Assembly: GCA_031002005.1 (NCBI GenBank)
Contig: CM061914.1
Span: 17,346,148 to 17,410,147, forward strand
Origin: Vandiemenella viatica
Lineage: Eukaryota; Arthropoda; Insecta; Orthoptera; Morabidae
Length of the DNA stretch: 64,000 bases
Direction: 5' to 3'
Position 1 is the stretch's first letter. Each line of letters starts with the position of its first letter. A program made the position numbers and the translations under genes. The notes under the pieces were generated by a model. It saw only the letters and a list, made by a program, of their open reading frames with translations. It was not told the origin of the DNA and searched no databases. Positions 21,321-34,100 of the stretch are shown here, piece by piece.

Positions 21321-22927
21321 ACTGGATAAGCAAATATTAAAGAAGAGCTGTGCTCACAGCGACAGAAATCGCCCAGGATGGGTGCTTAGTTCATTAGTCA
21401 ATTTAAGTGTATTGGTCATCATGTTGAAGAAGTGCAGATGCTGTGAAGCAGATCTGTTTGAGATTGTTGTCCTAAGACATTTCCTCCATCAGTATCATGG
21501 AATGAAATTGCTTAATGTTTGATTTGTCATCTCCTTAGCGTAATTGTTATACCTACGATTCCATCAGCAAGATGAACTCATTCTAAAATATGGTACGTGA
21601 GTTGAAGGTTAATCGTAGATTTTGTCATTCGAGAAATTATCTTGTTATTGGAAAGTTAAAGAACTAAACTGAAGATTTAACTTTCAATGCCGGTGTAAAC
21701 CACTTGTCGACCAAAAATATCTGCATCTTCGAAATTATCAGCACTAATACTGAAACACGCAAGTGCCTCGTTGACACCTGAATGTAAGCTCCAACGATAG
21801 TAACTACGGTGGAAATTATAAATAAAAACACATTGTATTTAATTTGATTTCTTTTTTTTCACCCAGTATTGGGAAATTAAAAATATATTTTAAACAGCAC
21901 ACATTGCATTACAAAATAAGTGTCCCTTATAAAGGTTTTTCAAATTATTTTTCTTGAGTTCTCGTAATTTCGGGCACCCCATCTCTTTTCCGAAAGCTTC
22001 CATGGTTTGGACTCCACGTTATACTGTAGGTGCCCTTAGGTAAGGTAAGGAGCAAAGAAATTGGCCACCCTGCTTCAAATTCAAGGCTAAACATATCTCA
22101 TTCAGGAGAGTTCCAACTAGAAACTTAAAGTATTCTACTTTTACCTATATTCTCCACGAGTTCCAGATATAAAGTCGGTATTTTAATTCTGTCTAGGCAA
22201 ATCGTATATCACTTACTTCCTGTTAATACAAAAGGATCTCACATAATTACAGATCTTTTAGTGCCAGAGCGGATGAGTGTTTAAGCGGTCTGACTTGAGG
22301 GTGATAGGTCCCCTGTTCTAAATCCTGTGTTGGTGGTATATATTCATAGACCTGTAACCAGACATAGATTGCTGTGAAATATTCCATGGTTTGGATTCCA
22401 CATTAAACTGCAGGTGCCCTTATGCAAGGAAAGGAAGTAGCCATCCTATCTCCAATACAAGTATATTTAATTCGGGAAGGTTTCAAACAGAAACTTAAAC
22501 TACCTCATTTTTACTGTTTAGAAAATAGTGCGTATTGTCAGTAGCCGACTCACTGGATTAAGACTGTAAATAACAATGGGCATTAATATTAAAGTATTTT
22601 GATTTTAGCGAATTATGCAAGAATTTGTTCAACTATCAGGAAGCGCTATTTGTTTGATAGTAAATTAGAAGTAAATATTAGCCCTGAAGAATAGATAATT
22701 GCTTAAATACTTTTAAGAGAAAATGCAAGATCGCGAAAGGATAAAGAACGGTTTACCGAGGAAATTCCGTTATCGGGGTTCGATATCCAGCACGGTCAAG
22801 TTTTCTATCGTTTCCCAAAATCACTCGAGGTGAGTGCTGGGATAATTCCAGTGCATTACATTCGTCTTCCTTTTCATTATTATTATTATTACTTTTTTTT
22901 GTATGCCGGTATAAATATCGATCCTGG
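21321..22927. repeat. AT-rich intron with a direct repeat pair
   Basis: Segments of about 140 bp at 22000-22145 and 22383-22515 align in the same orientation, beginning CCATGGTTTGGA.TCCAC and continuing CTG.AGGTGCCCTTA, with an offset near 383 bp. Between them, near 22262-22320, is a tRNA-like stretch (AGCGGATGAGTGTTTAAGCGG) that could be an old SINE head. I see nothing else. Confidence 0.55.
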
Positions 22928-22931
22928 TGGG

Positions 22932-23692
22932 TGTAATGGGGTATTTGCCCACTACGGATTTGTCAGGGATTGGCTGAGTAGGCTATACCGCCGTGCCGTT
23001 GGATGGAACTTACTAGTCAGGCATATTACTAGATGACACAGCGCTGGCGTTCCTCCCGTCTCGCATGCTAGCGGAGGCAACTAAGCTGCTTGAGGAGCAA
23101 ATGGTAATGAAGTGAACTTCTACTGACAGAGCCAATTGATACACCTCTTCTGGTTTATTAACATCCAACTTCAACTAATACATATCGAGCGGCTCCCCTG
23201 CAATAGAACTCCATAGCTTGCTAATAGGCCAACTAGGCAGATACTTTAACTATCATCGTGCGGTAGCAATAGTCGGTCAGGCGGGGTGGCGCGCGGCAGT
23301 AGATACTCAAATCGACATAGTGACGGTCGTCCCATGTTCTAACGGTGACTGACCTCCTACGACCCCTGGGCGTGTCCTTATATCGTGCCACCCAGCGTGA
23401 CCGCTTTCCTAACCCTGCGGCTAGGCGATGCCCTTCCATCGTATTCTAGAAGCTTCACGATAGCTGGTCACGTATTGCTGCCATTACTGGGTCAGCTGTT
23501 TGCATTAGCTTCTCGAGCCTTCGCTCGCGACCGCTTTGCAGGATTGCAGCTGATTGTTTTGCACAACCGCTGACACTAGCGAAACCTACTTTCCTCGTCT
23601 ACTGTCCGCCACACCGACCGCCTCACAGCTTATTGCTGTAACTTTACTTCTATTCCAATTTGAACATTATAATTACAATTTTGCCTATTACA
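22932..23692 (-). repeat. 3' LTR of the errantivirus-like element
   Basis: The LTR is 761 bp, with termini TGTAATGG and CTATTACA on the plus strand, forming a short inverted repeat TGTAAT/ATTACA. It differs from 30990-31760 by a few substitutions and small indels, for example a missing GACAGC-type segment near 23398. A purine tract (minus-strand AAGTGAAGGAGAGGGGGTGA) abuts it at 23693-23712. Confidence 0.93.
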
Positions 23693-25073
23693 TCACCCCC
23701 TCTCCTTCACTTGAAATTGGCTTTGTCCCTAAAGCCTTTTATTCTGATGTGTTATTTTTACTGTGCTATGGAATTCTCTTGCGGGGTTACAAATTCAATA
23801 CAACCATATAAAATTGTTTCAAAAATGACTCTTCTGTTCGACGTCCAACCATGTACAACAAAATGTTGACATTAGTTTTGATACACTGTGCACTAACATC
23901 TTGTGTCACTGGTTTGTACATTATTGCTATCATTTCCGTCGGTAGCTGGTACTGACATGAAAATTTGTGATGCTGTAGGTAATTGTGTGTTTACTTTGAA
24001 TTTTGTTAGTTTTTTGGAATATCTCTTGTATATACATAATCTAAGAATAATTATAATGGATATGGATACAATTGATGTTAAACTAATGGATGTTACTAGC
24101 GTCTTATGCCTATTTTGGAGTTGTACCGATTGGGATGTCTATAATGATTCTTAACTGTTCATCCATCAATACTACATTAACTGTAACAATTTGGTAATAC
24201 TGATATATGTGTTCTAAATTGCAAGGGAATAACATATAACTTTGTGCTCCTAAATGTTTTTGAATTGTCTGCAAGTGCTGTAGGTATACCTTAGATGGAA
24301 GCAAAACATCGCTCAATTTTCCATTTGAAGCTTGTATCAATGCAATTCGTAGCTTGGTGAGTTCAATTTTAGTATTTGTGACTGTCAAGATTAACTGTTG
24401 CAACAACTGAGTACAATATAGTTGTTTGACAAAAACTTTTTCTAACTCTTTTAGATTTTGATTGAGAGTTGTTTGTACTTCCGCTACTTTTGACATGAAT
24501 GTGTGTGCTAATTTTGTAATGACAAAAGTTGAATTCGTTACTGCACATTCCAAATTCTTAGTTAACAAAATTTGTTTTGCCGCACTGATTTCTAAATTTT
24601 GAGACAGTTTTTCTAATCCTACTAACCGGTTATTTAATTTTTTTACATCTTGCTCTGTTGCGGTACCTAGTACCTGTTTTAAAATAGATACCTCCTAGAT
24701 TTATCCAACCTCTCTTCGACCTTCTATTTCCCTTAGGCAATAATTCTACTAAGTTTTGGTACTCTTCGTTTAAAGAAGCATATAAGGTTCTTAAACTTAC
24801 TATTAATGTGTGTGTTATATCTTCGTCATAGGACGGCAAGTCTTGAAAGGAATCATCTAGTGATTGAAAAATGTTGCTCAACTATACGCTATGGTTGCGA
24901 AGTTTCGTAAAATCAATTTGTGCAATCACTGACCATGTATATGGGGAATTAATTACATCCTGTTCTTTGACAAAAATTACTCCATTGTCTAGAGGTGTAA
25001 CCTTATAACATATAGAAAATCCTATTTCTTGTGCCATTACTAGTACTATTGCTAAGATTATCTGGAAACCCAT
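23693..25073 (-). pseudogene. Envelope-like gene of the errantivirus-like element, broken
   Basis: The frame opens at 25073 with a hydrophobic segment (residues 1-20) suited to a signal peptide. A TAG interrupts at about 24882, and the same frame continues to about 24630. There a basic furin-like site (RRSKR) is followed by a Gly-rich start, the position of the fusion peptide in insect errantivirus Env. A frame change follows, and the transmembrane-subunit ectodomain continues at 24110-24568 with long helices. The C-terminal anchor, expected below 24110, is not clearly open. The role in the family is membrane fusion and cell-to-cell transfer. This copy is disrupted and should not give a full protein. 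Confidence 0.8.
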
Positions 25074-25737
25074 TTTTGCTTATTATAAAGAATAGTATTT
25101 ACACTTTTCTAATTGTAAGCTGTCTTTGGTTTAACTCTCTTACTACCACAGACTAATCCTAATTGTTCTTATAACTACACCAAATTATTATTTAACCACT
25201 ATTGTTTATAAATTGCCAGATACTTATTCTGGTCCGTGTTTACACACTGCACTGCTTACAGTCTGCTCAGCAAAGTTGATACTGTGAAGCGCTGAATCGC
25301 TGCTAACCAGGTCACTTGCCGATCGTAGTCAGCAATCCTGCATAACACAAGTCTTGTGACAGAATGCTGTACTGTTAACTTCATGTTACACACATGTGTC
25401 CTCCTTTCACTTGTTTGTTTTGTTTGCGATTATGTGACGGTGGGTGTGTGTGTACTGGAGTATTTTTGTTTATGTGTTAGCATTTTGTTCTTGAGGTAGA
25501 GCAGTATTCAACCCATTTATTATCTATTAATTTCACACTACAATTTCCGTTTAATGCGACTCAATGAAAAACATTTATGAATATCTCGCGCAAACTATAT
25601 TTTATCAATTTACTAGCATCTTTTCTATCTTTCAAGTGAGACATGCACATGACTGTTGTAATTTTGCTAATTACTGCACGTTACTATGGAATTATTATTA
25701 TTATTATTAATATTATTACTATTTTTATCTATTTATT

Positions 25738-28700
25738 TTAATCTTTATTTCGCTTTCTCAGGTTGTAGCGCTGCTGCACCCGGTTTTCTGGACTTACCTT
25801 TCCGTCCGCATCTCCTTGCGTGCTATGACTTTCCGTTGATGCTAGCGAAAGCTTACTACTAGTGCGATTTCGCAATTGATAGTGTTGGTTGGGTACTGCT
25901 CCTGCTTGTGGTTCAGTGTTCGGTTCTCTAACTTCTTTACCCAATGGTGGTTTATCGATGTTGCCTAAAACCTGTTGATCACTTTTACGCCATACATATG
26001 GTTTAACTCTCTTTTTATTTACAATGGCATTTCTATTTGGTAGTTTTATTTCCAAGGTTAGGTTAGATGGCAAGGATAAGACTTCGAATGGACCTTCCCA
26101 TGTAACGTTGAATTTAGAGGTAGTTCCCCTTTCCCTTTCCCCTTTATTCAACAAAATGAACGATCCTGGCAAAATTTCTTGTGGGTGGGCTTTTTTGTTG
26201 TACTGCTTTGCTTGCCTAGCGAATGCTGCTGCGTTAGATTTCTTTACACTACTCCAAATTCGTTTTAGCTTATGTGCTAGACCCCTAACCTCTGGGTTAT
26301 TTATGTCTTTAGAAACCGGAGGTAAAACGAATGGTGACCTCATTTCGTAACCATATAGTATTTCATATGGCGTTTTATTTGTCGAGGAATGGATTTTACA
26401 ATTGTATGCACTAACTATAAATGGTAAGATCGTGTCCCAATTTTTGTGTGATCTGTTAACGTAACAGCTCAGTGCTTTTATTATTGTTCTGTGCGTTCTC
26501 TCCGCTTTGCCATTGCATTTTGGATTTAATGCTGACGTCCTTAGTTTCTCAATGCCCAATAATTTACACGTTTCTGTGAAAATTTCCGATAGAAAGTTTG
26601 ATCCTCTGTCGGAAAGGGTTGTAAAAGGCACCCCGTGCAGCAATACCTATTTCACTACGAACGCTCTTGCTATTGTCTCTGCCTTTTGGTCCGGGAGGGG
26701 TATCATCACTAGGTACCTCGAAAACGCGTCTATTATGGTGAGGATGTAAGCGTTTCCTTGGTCGCTCCTAGTTACTGGGCCAACCACGTCAACATGAATT
26801 CTTTGAAAAGGTTGGGTGGTCTCTGGTAATGGTTGTAACTTTTCTTTACGCCCGGATTCTCCCGCGCGCTTACTGCAAGTTAGGCAACTCGCGACATACT
26901 GCCGTACGTCCGTTTGCCGCGAGGGCCACCAGTAGGCTCTAGCGATCAAACGATTTGTGTTTTTGTAACCCGCGTGACACCCATAGAATGAGTCATGGCG
27001 TAGCTTCATAACTAACTCTCTGAGTATCTCGGGTACAACTACGCAATCACCTTGCTTTGTTTTCCGGTGTAACACTTCGCCATGCATAACAAAGCGTGGA
27101 TGTTGACGCCACTTTACGCATTGTGGGTCACGGGACTGCTGCAGCGGTAATTGTGCTAACGACAGTGGTTGCTGCGTGCTCAGCGTTCTAACCTTTCTGC
27201 TTAGTCCGTCAGCATGCCCTATTTCCCGACCAGGTTTCACAATTACTTTATATTGATATTCTGCGAGTAATAACGCCCATCTCATCAATCTACCTGAAGG
27301 GTCCTTCAAATTTAACAACCATTGAAGGGCGCTATGGTCGGTAACTACATCGAACTCACGACCCCAAAGATAGGTACGGTAATATTTAATCCCCCATACC
27401 AAACCAACCATTTCACGTTCTGAAACTGAGTAATTTGATTCTGCTGGACTTAATTGTCTGGACGCGTAAAAAATAGGTTTTTGTACTCCATTGAAGTCCT
27501 GAGAGAGGACTGCACCACACGCGTATTGACTACAATCCACAGTAAGCCGAAAACGACGTGAGAAGTCTGGAATCGACAACAAAGGTTGTGTTGTTAAAAC
27601 CTGTTTTAAAGTGTCCATCGCTTTTTGACATTCTTCTGTCCAAATGAATTTAGCATCTTTCAATAACAATCTAGTTAACGGTTTAGCTATTTGAGCGTAT
27701 CCTTTTATGAACTTTCGGTAGTAATTCGACAAGCCAAGGAACGATTGCAACTCTTTGATATTCTTAGGGGTAGGGAAATCTTTTACTGCAGAAATTAATC
27801 TTGGGTGGGGTTTCACTCCCTCTTTTGAAATTAAATGGCCTAGGTATTCAATTTCTTCGTGGATGAAATGACATTTCTTGTACGACACAGTTTAGTTAGC
27901 GTTTTTGAGACACTCTAACACTTCTCTAAGATGGTTTATGTGCTCTTCAAATGATGTAGAAAATACGACGATATCGTCGACGTAAACTAAACAATATTGC
28001 GTTTTTATTTGTCTAAGAATCGTGTCCAACAAACGCTGAAACGTCGCGCCTGCATTCCGCAATCGTTGGGTCATTTTACAATACTCAAAAAGACCGTTGG
28101 GTGTGCAAAATCCGGTTTTTTGGATATCATGTTCTGCCATGCTTACTTGGTGGTAACCCGACTTCAGGTCTAGGTTGGAAAAGTACTTGCAATTTGACAA
28201 ATAATCAACCGTTTCAGAAATGGAAGGCAAAGGGTACACGTCTGGTACCGTAACTTTGTTCAGTCGTCGATAGTCGACGCAGAAACGATATTGTACCTCC
28301 CCATCAATCGACTTTTTAGGGATTAATACTACTGGCGATGACCACGGTGATTCGGATTCGCGAATAATACCATCTTTCAATTGCTGCTCGATTAATTCAT
28401 CTAGGATTTTTCTTTGGTTTACGGGGACTCGATATGGTTTCATTTTGATTGGCGCGGCATCCCCCGTTATGATATGATGTTTCACCAGGCTAGTTCCAGG
28501 TAATGCTTGCTTAGGTGCAAATAGCGTTATATATTCATTTAACAGTGCTTCTAATTTTTCTTGTTGCTGCTCTCGCAAATGACTTATTTAATCTTTAAAA
28601 TCAATTACTGGTACCATAACTTATCTGCTTTATATCTATGCTTTCACTTGCACCTGAGCGAGAAGTGGTTTGCAAAAAAAAATCATCGTCGCTTAACACT

Positions 28701-29400
28701 GACACATTAGCTAATGTTTGTTTCCGAGGGATTTCTACAGTGCCATTCCCGAAGTTTTCTAGTACGACAGGAACGCAAACTTTACCTTTACTTATGCTAA
28801 CCTCACATATACTTCGTTTAACGTATGTTCTTTTTTGATCTAAAAACTCTTTCACTGGCAAAGGATCTATTACCACAGTAGTCCCAACTTCCACCTCTAT
28901 TCCCTTAGGAATTGGAATGTGAAAGATTCTCCCTGAGGAGCTTGGAACTTTGTACACAGCATCGGATTTTACAATTGACCAATGCGTCTTTTTTACAGGG
29001 GATTGCACGTCTACCTTCCCCACTAAACGCTTTTTAGGGTCTTTGAGCAATACTAGCTGGCGTTTGCCACGGCAATTCCTAAGACTAATAGTGCTGACTG
29101 AAAAATCCAAAACCGCTTTGTACTGTAGTAAAAATGGTAATCCAAGAATGCCATCTATTTTTGGACCTAAGGATGGTACCACATATACCGTTGTCAAAAA
29201 ATTTTCTCCCTCAATTTGAATTTCTACATCTTTAACTCCCCGTACTGGTATCTCATTAGAAGCATCTACCCCTACTATTTTGCAGTTGGGTGGGTTTAGC
29301 CCTTTTTTCCACATATTTCTTCCCAAAACAGGTTACAGCTCGCGCCAGAATCTAATAAAAAATTACAGATCTTTCTCTGGTAGTTAGCTATAATTGTGAG
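25738..29400 (-). pseudogene. Pol (protease, RT, RNase H, integrase) with a few stops
   Basis: The protease has the LLDSGA active site near 29350-29367, in a frame shifted from the remainder (28601-29326, with LGLPFLLQYKAVLD). A stop near 28601 precedes RT at 27892-28578, which has the catalytic YVDD (LVYVDDIVVFS). A TAA at about 27889-27891 interrupts the same frame. RNase H follows with LTVDCSQYACGAVLS and TDHSALQWLLN. Integrase has the HHCC finger (HAGYKNTNRLIARAYWWP, CLTCSKRAG) and catalytic DDE segments (HVDVVGPVT, LSDRGSNF, GKAERTHRTI), interrupted by a TAG at about 26644-26646. The C-terminus has WEGPFEVLSL (GPY/F type) and ends at 25738. Most of the protein is otherwise colinear. Confidence 0.92.
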
Positions 29401-29699
29401 ATCCCCTGATTGTTGCCCTAGACTATTCCAAGTTTGGGCTATTGGGATTCTAATGTCAGCTAACAGGGTGGGCTCACAGTAACCTTGCTTCAGTTTTCCG
29501 ACTGGTTAGGCGAAGTTTGAGCTTGCTTACTTATTTTTTCACTTACATTGTCACTGCTAGATTCCCTCGAGCTCCCGTTTTTAGACCATTGCTTTGGTTT
29601 ACCTTTGTGCAGATTGTTACGATTTCCGTAATCATTCCTATTACCTTGATTACTTCCCTGTTGGTTTTTGTGATAGCACTGCGAGCATGGAGTTTCAAA

Positions 29700-30539
29700 C
29701 TAACTCCTAGGATTCGAAAACTTGCTCTGTGAAGGCTTAGCTCGGCTTGCTCTTTGATGTTGAAGATTTCGAAAACAATTTCTCTGGTAATGACCTTGTC
29801 TGCCGCAGAAATGACATTTTACTATTTTTTGAGCATAGAACACTTGGTTAGAATGTCTAGGCTTACCTCCTGTCGCTCTGCTTTTCACCTGTTCGAACAA
29901 TATACCGAACTGTAATGCTTGTTCAAATGTACTTGGTCTTTTAAGTGCTATCTGTTCGTACAACTCATTATCTATTCCCGCTAACCACGTTTCTAAGAGA
30001 CGTTGATCGGCCTCATAGGGCGTGATTAGATCCTGTTTCTCATCACCTGTCAATTCGTATGTGTTGTCATTTATTGCCTTAAGCCTGTCCGCGAACTCCT
30101 TAAGGAATTCCGCGCTCCTTCTCTTCGTATTTCGTAGCTTCTCTCGGTAGAACATAGTGCTACGTTTAGGTTCGAATCTTTTAATTATTTCGGCTTTAAG
30201 ACCTTCATATGTCTCCGTTATTTTACAATTATGGTCAACCGATATGTGACGAAATGCTGCTCCCGATAAACGCGACTTTAAAATACGCAATTTGGTTTGA
30301 GAGGACAAAGAAAATATATTTACTATATTTTCATACCGTGAAAAGAATTCTTTAACGCTCTCTCCCGGTTCGCCACTGAATGTCAAACTTGGAGACAGAA
30401 AAGTGCTTAGTAATTGTAATTCTCTCATTTCGTCTTTAGCTAAAGCTGTCTGAACTTCTAAATTCTCAACTCTTTGGCTAATTTCACTTACCGCTTGTTG
30501 CACGGTTTGTGCTTGGGGCTGAGTGCATGTACTAGTCAT
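29700..30539 (-). CDS. Gag of the errantivirus-like element
   Basis: This is a 279-aa open frame starting MTSTCTQPQAQTVQQ. A coiled-coil-like N-terminus is followed by a retrotransposon Gag capsid domain (FSGEPGESVKEFFSRYENI at about residues 55-75, then RRSAEFLKEFADRLKAI). Near the end is a CCHC zinc knuckle, CHFCGRQGHYQRNC. A second Cys pair (CSQC) lies beyond the stop at about 29695, so the original Gag probably extended farther. It forms particles and packages RNA. Confidence 0.88.
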   Translation of the reverse strand: MTSTCTQPQAQTVQQAVSEISQRVENLEVQTALAKDEMRELQLLSTFLSPSLTFSGEPGESVKEFFSRYENIVNIFSLSSQTKLRILKSRLSGAAFRHISVDHNCKITETYEGLKAEIIKRFEPKRSTMFYREKLRNTKRRSAEFLKEFADRLKAINDNTYELTGDEKQDLITPYEADQRLLETWLAGIDNELYEQIALKRPSTFEQALQFGILFEQVKSRATGGKPRHSNQVFYAQKIVKCHFCGRQGHYQRNCFRNLQHQRASRAKPSQSKFSNPRS

Positions 30540-30989
30540 AATTTGGGTTGAAAACTACTCACCCCGTGTAGAAGATTGATACCACGCCCACTGCGACCCA
30601 CGTGAGGAGTCGACCCGCGCCGCTGGCTGCACAGCTCCTGCTCTGCTAGAAGACTAACTCCGACTTTAGGCTGGCTTGGGCTGCACTCGGCTCCGCGAAG
30701 ACTGCTGCTGACTCCGCCGCCAGGTGCATCTGCGACTGCTGTTCCCCGCGCCGTTCGAATCGTTGCGTCTTGCCGCGGTGCTGCGTGACTGTCACCCTAT
30801 CTTGCACGCCACAGCCAAGGGGGCCAAATTTACTCAAGGGCTATTATCTCCGTTGTTTTTAGCTTCTTCTTCTTCTTCTTTTCTTCTTTTCTTCTTCTTC
30901 TTGCGCTGCGTTCAGTTTCGACCTCGGTTCTATTGAACAACTTGTTCTCTGACCGATGGCTGGTTCGAAAACAACGACTGATCACCAAA
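30540..30989 (-). promoter_or_regulatory. Leader with candidate primer binding site
   Basis: The stretch between the 5' LTR and gag. Two bases inside the LTR edge the element RNA begins TGGTGATCAGTCG, a primer-site-like start since tRNAs end CCA; which tRNA is unclear. A pyrimidine tract (TTC repeats) lies at 30858-30902 on the plus strand, making the element RNA (GAA)-rich there. Confidence 0.6.
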
Positions 30990-31760
30990 TGTAGTGGTGT
31001 GTTTGCCCACTACGGATTTGTCAGGGATTGGCTGAGTAGGCTATACCGCCGTGCCGTTGGATGGAACTTACTTGTCAGGCATATTACTAGATGACACAAC
31101 GCTGGCGTTCCTCCCGTCTCGCATGCTAGCGGAGGCTACTAAGCTGCTTGAGGAGCAAATGGTAATGAAGTGACTTCTACTGACATAGCCAATTGATACA
31201 CCTCTTCTGGTTTATTAATATCCAACTTCAACTAATACATATCGAGCGGCTCCCCTGCAATAGAACTCCATAGCTTGCTAATAGGCCAACTAGGCAGATA
31301 CTTTAACTATCATCGTGCGGTAGCAATAGTCGGTCAGGCGGGCGTGGCGCGCGGCAGTAGATACTCAAATCGACATAGTGACGGTCGTCCCATGTTCTAA
31401 CGGTGACTGACCTCCTACGACCCCTGGGCGTGTCCTTATATCGTGCCACCCAGAGTGACGACAGCGTGATCGCTTTCCTAACCCTGCGGCTAGGCGGTGC
31501 CCTTCCATCGTATTCTAGAAGCTTCACGATAGCTGGTCACGTATTGCTGCCATTACTGGGTCAGCTGTTTGCATTAGCTTCTCGAGCCTTCGCTCGCGAC
31601 CGCTTTGCAGGATTGCAGCTGATTGTTTGCACAACCGCTGACACTAGCGAAACCTACTTTCCTTGGCCGCTGTCCGCCACACCGACCGCCTCACAGCTTA
31701 TTGCTGTAACTTTACTTCTATTCCAATTTGAACATTGTAATTACAATTTTGCCTATTACA
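30990..31760 (-). repeat. 5' LTR of the errantivirus-like element
   Basis: The LTR is 771 bp, with plus-strand termini TGTAGTGG and CTATTACA. It is very similar to 22932-23692. It carries the promoter for the minus-strand transcript; no certain core motif is called. Confidence 0.93.
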
Positions 31761-31869
31761 TGGGTGAGTTTTTAAAGCAAAGTCATGAATAACAGCTAAT
31801 AAGCAGTAATAGGATATGAAGGTTATATTGAATGCATAGAGACCACAGGCATATCACAAGATTGGCAAA

Positions 31870-33417
31870 GTCAGTTCTGAAAGGTAAAGTCTTCAGAAGC
31901 AGTGGGTACATTTTCGCCTTCATTTTCTGAACCACTGGTTGATGAGATGCTGGCGGCAGTACCGTTATTAGTCACGAGGTTTACGATTTCGCTTTCCTGC
32001 ATAATTTTGTATCCTGGACCTGCATCGACATCATTCATCCACTCTTGAACATCTTCTTAGTCACATTCATGGGAACTGAGTTCTTTTAGCGTATTTAATA
32101 TTTCGGACATATCATTCTGTTCCTCATGTCCATTTTGAGAATTTCCCTCCTTATTCAGAACTATATTCCAGGATTTTTTTTGATTCTATTCTTTTACTTT
32201 GTTCCATGCTGCTCCAATCATAGCACGCATCTTTCAAATCAATCTTTTTATGATTTCTTATTAGGCTTTCTTCTCCCTGCACTTCATATTTTTCTAACAA
32301 TAACTTACGTAACAATTCTTTTCTATAATACCGTTTGAAATCTTAATAACTTCTTGATCCGTGAACTGTAATAAGTAGGTTACGTTCGGTGGAAGAAATA
32401 TCACATTTACAAACTTGTCTTTTACATTTAAGATGTCACATGATCGATGATTTGGTGCGTTATCAAGAAGCAGTAAAGTTTTCTCTCTTTCTGCCATTCT
32501 TTAACTAATGGGCTTCTACAGAGGATTTAAGAACGCCCATAAACCATTCCGCGAAATTTGTTCTATTCATCCAGGTAGTCTCGTGTGAGGTTTAAACAGT
32601 AGGCATCGCAGACATATTAACCTGTTTGAAACAACACTTTTTTTTTTTACTTTTACTTATGACTGACATAGGCAATAGGTGCCAAGTAGTAGCATTACCA
32701 CAATGTAAAGCATTGATACGATTCTTGCTTACTTTAGGACTGGTGCTGCTAACTGACGACTTGAAGAAAGAGTTTTTCGTGACCAATCAAGCCCAGTTTC
32801 ATCAGGTTTCTAACGTATTTGAGGCCATAATCTTCTTTCTTCAATATCTCACTTAGTTTGATTTTGGAAGACTCAACTGCTGAAGAATCATCAGACAGTT
32901 TTTATCCTTGTATTTGAAGTTCACGAATGCCATGTCTTGACTCAAGCCGCTTAACCAGTTTGAAAGTTCGACTACCCTCCAAGTTTTTTGTTAAATTGAA
33001 CTGCGTTTTCACACTTGTAAACAACGTCGTCTAGAACCGTTTTCGTGGGCAGCTTCACTGTTTTGTGATTTGTTAAGCCATCAATAGCATCAAGTCTGGA
33101 TATCAAATTTATTTCATAATATCCGTAATTATTGGCTTGCCAACGTTGTATTTATTAGATGAAATGCATATTCTCCTTCATCGAACCATCTATTAAACTC
33201 GTATTTATCTTTCATAGAAGGACAACATGTTTTATGTTTAGGCATTTTGAATAGCGAGTTTATGCGGCAAATTTGACACAAAGAGTTCAATCGCAATGGA
33301 GGACAAACGATTACTAAGCGACGCCATCACTGCATGGGCGACCGTGGCGCTCTTTGCGTGTTGGTTATGCGGTCGTCCGGTTGGCCGACGTCCGGATAAA
33401 TGACGGTCTCCCTACTG
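31870..33417 (-). pseudogene. Tigger/pogo-type DNA transposon relic
   Basis: The right terminus in element orientation starts CAGTAGGGAGACCGTC at 33417, beside a TA (33418-33419), as in Tigger elements that insert at TA. The transposase begins MPKHKTCC at 33248 and is broken many times. The catalytic region survives as NALHCGNATTWHLLPMSVI (around 32700) and LLLDNAPNH with FLPPNVTYLLQFTDQEVI (32294-32497), the DDE-1 pattern of Tigger/Jerky proteins. An acidic tail may lie at 31900-32090. The left terminus was not found. Confidence 0.82.
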
Positions 33418-33419
33418 TA

Positions 33420-33906
33420 TTTTCAATTCGTTTGTATTTCCTCTCTGAGGTAGTTAGTGGGTAGGAAACAGAAACTTGTCATTCAAAGGTTACAGTGAAT
33501 ACTGTATAGTTAGTTACTATTAATGACATATCACTTTATACCTACCAGTGGATTTAGTGTGCTACCATATTGAACTCGGACATAACGCTCATATCTAATC
33601 ACTGCCGGATTTGGAAACTGAGTTCGATATTCATACTTATGAATCATGTTTTAGTCCCAAATTCAGGATTCAGAATATTTTTTTTTAATGTAGAAACATT
33701 ATTTCTAAGCTTCCAAGGGTCCTAAGAGATGAATCTTGCAACATGTTGAGTGATATTTCAGTTGTATCTTGAGAGTAGGGAATCTCACATACAAATTACC
33801 AGAAGTGGTTGTTAGAAAAGAAGGAAAGGCACATATTTAGACTATGTTATTTCATGCAACAACACGATTGGTCTACTTTATTTTGAAATGTTGGTTGGGT
33901 ACTCAC
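33420..33906. other. Intron sequence, nothing recognised
   Basis: AT-rich spacer between the Tigger relic and the LRR exon. I see no conserved element beyond the donor site at 33905-33906. Confidence 0.5.
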
Positions 33907-34100
33907 AGCGACGATGTTGTTGCTGGTGAGGTCGAGTGCTGTGAGGTTGGCGAGACTGCCGAGCAGGCCCGGCTCGAGCCTGGCCAGTCTGTTCTTCCGC
34001 AGCGTGAGTGTCTCCAGCGACGACAGGTCATCGAGCAGCGTCTCCGGCAGCTCCGTCAGGCGGTTCTCCGACAGTCGCAGCCGGCGCAGCGAGACCAGGC
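33907..34100 (-). CDS. LRR protein gene, fourth exon seen (phase 1 in, phase 0 out)
   Basis: This 194-bp exon has an acceptor TGTTGCAG and a strong donor GTGAGT. It encodes three LRR units, starting LVSLRRLRLSENRL, LSSLETLTLRKNRL and LANLTALDLTSNNI, each 24 residues with the neighbouring exons. The single G left by the exon ending at 58923 plus the GC here makes the Gly that closes the previous repeat. It sits between introns of 24.8 kb (upstream in the gene) and 33.3 kb (downstream). The high GC and clean repeat period argue for a live coding exon. Confidence 0.88.

Larger units (their letters stand above)
22928..31764 (-). mobile_element. Errantivirus-like Gypsy retroelement with env, TGGG duplication
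   Basis: A complete 8.83-kb element spans 22932-31760, with TGGG at 22928-22931 and 31761-31764. It is read on the minus strand: 5' LTR 30990-31760, leader, gag 29700-30539, pol 25738-29400, env about 23700-25073, polypurine tract, 3' LTR 22932-23692. The order gag-pol-env with a furin-type site in Env is that of insect errantiviruses. The LTRs are nearly identical, so insertion was recent, yet pol and env carry several stops and a frame change. Confidence 0.94.

Noticed and set aside
22262..22330. tRNA gene with AGCGG...CTAAATCC text
   Set aside because: The stems do not close convincingly; probably an old SINE head.
23385..23811. Plus-strand frames, also present at 31403-31792
   Set aside because: They are duplicated because they lie in the two LTRs, antisense to the element; not genes.
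30859..30905. TTC microsatellite as an independent feature
   Set aside because: It belongs to the leader of the errantivirus-like element and is noted there.
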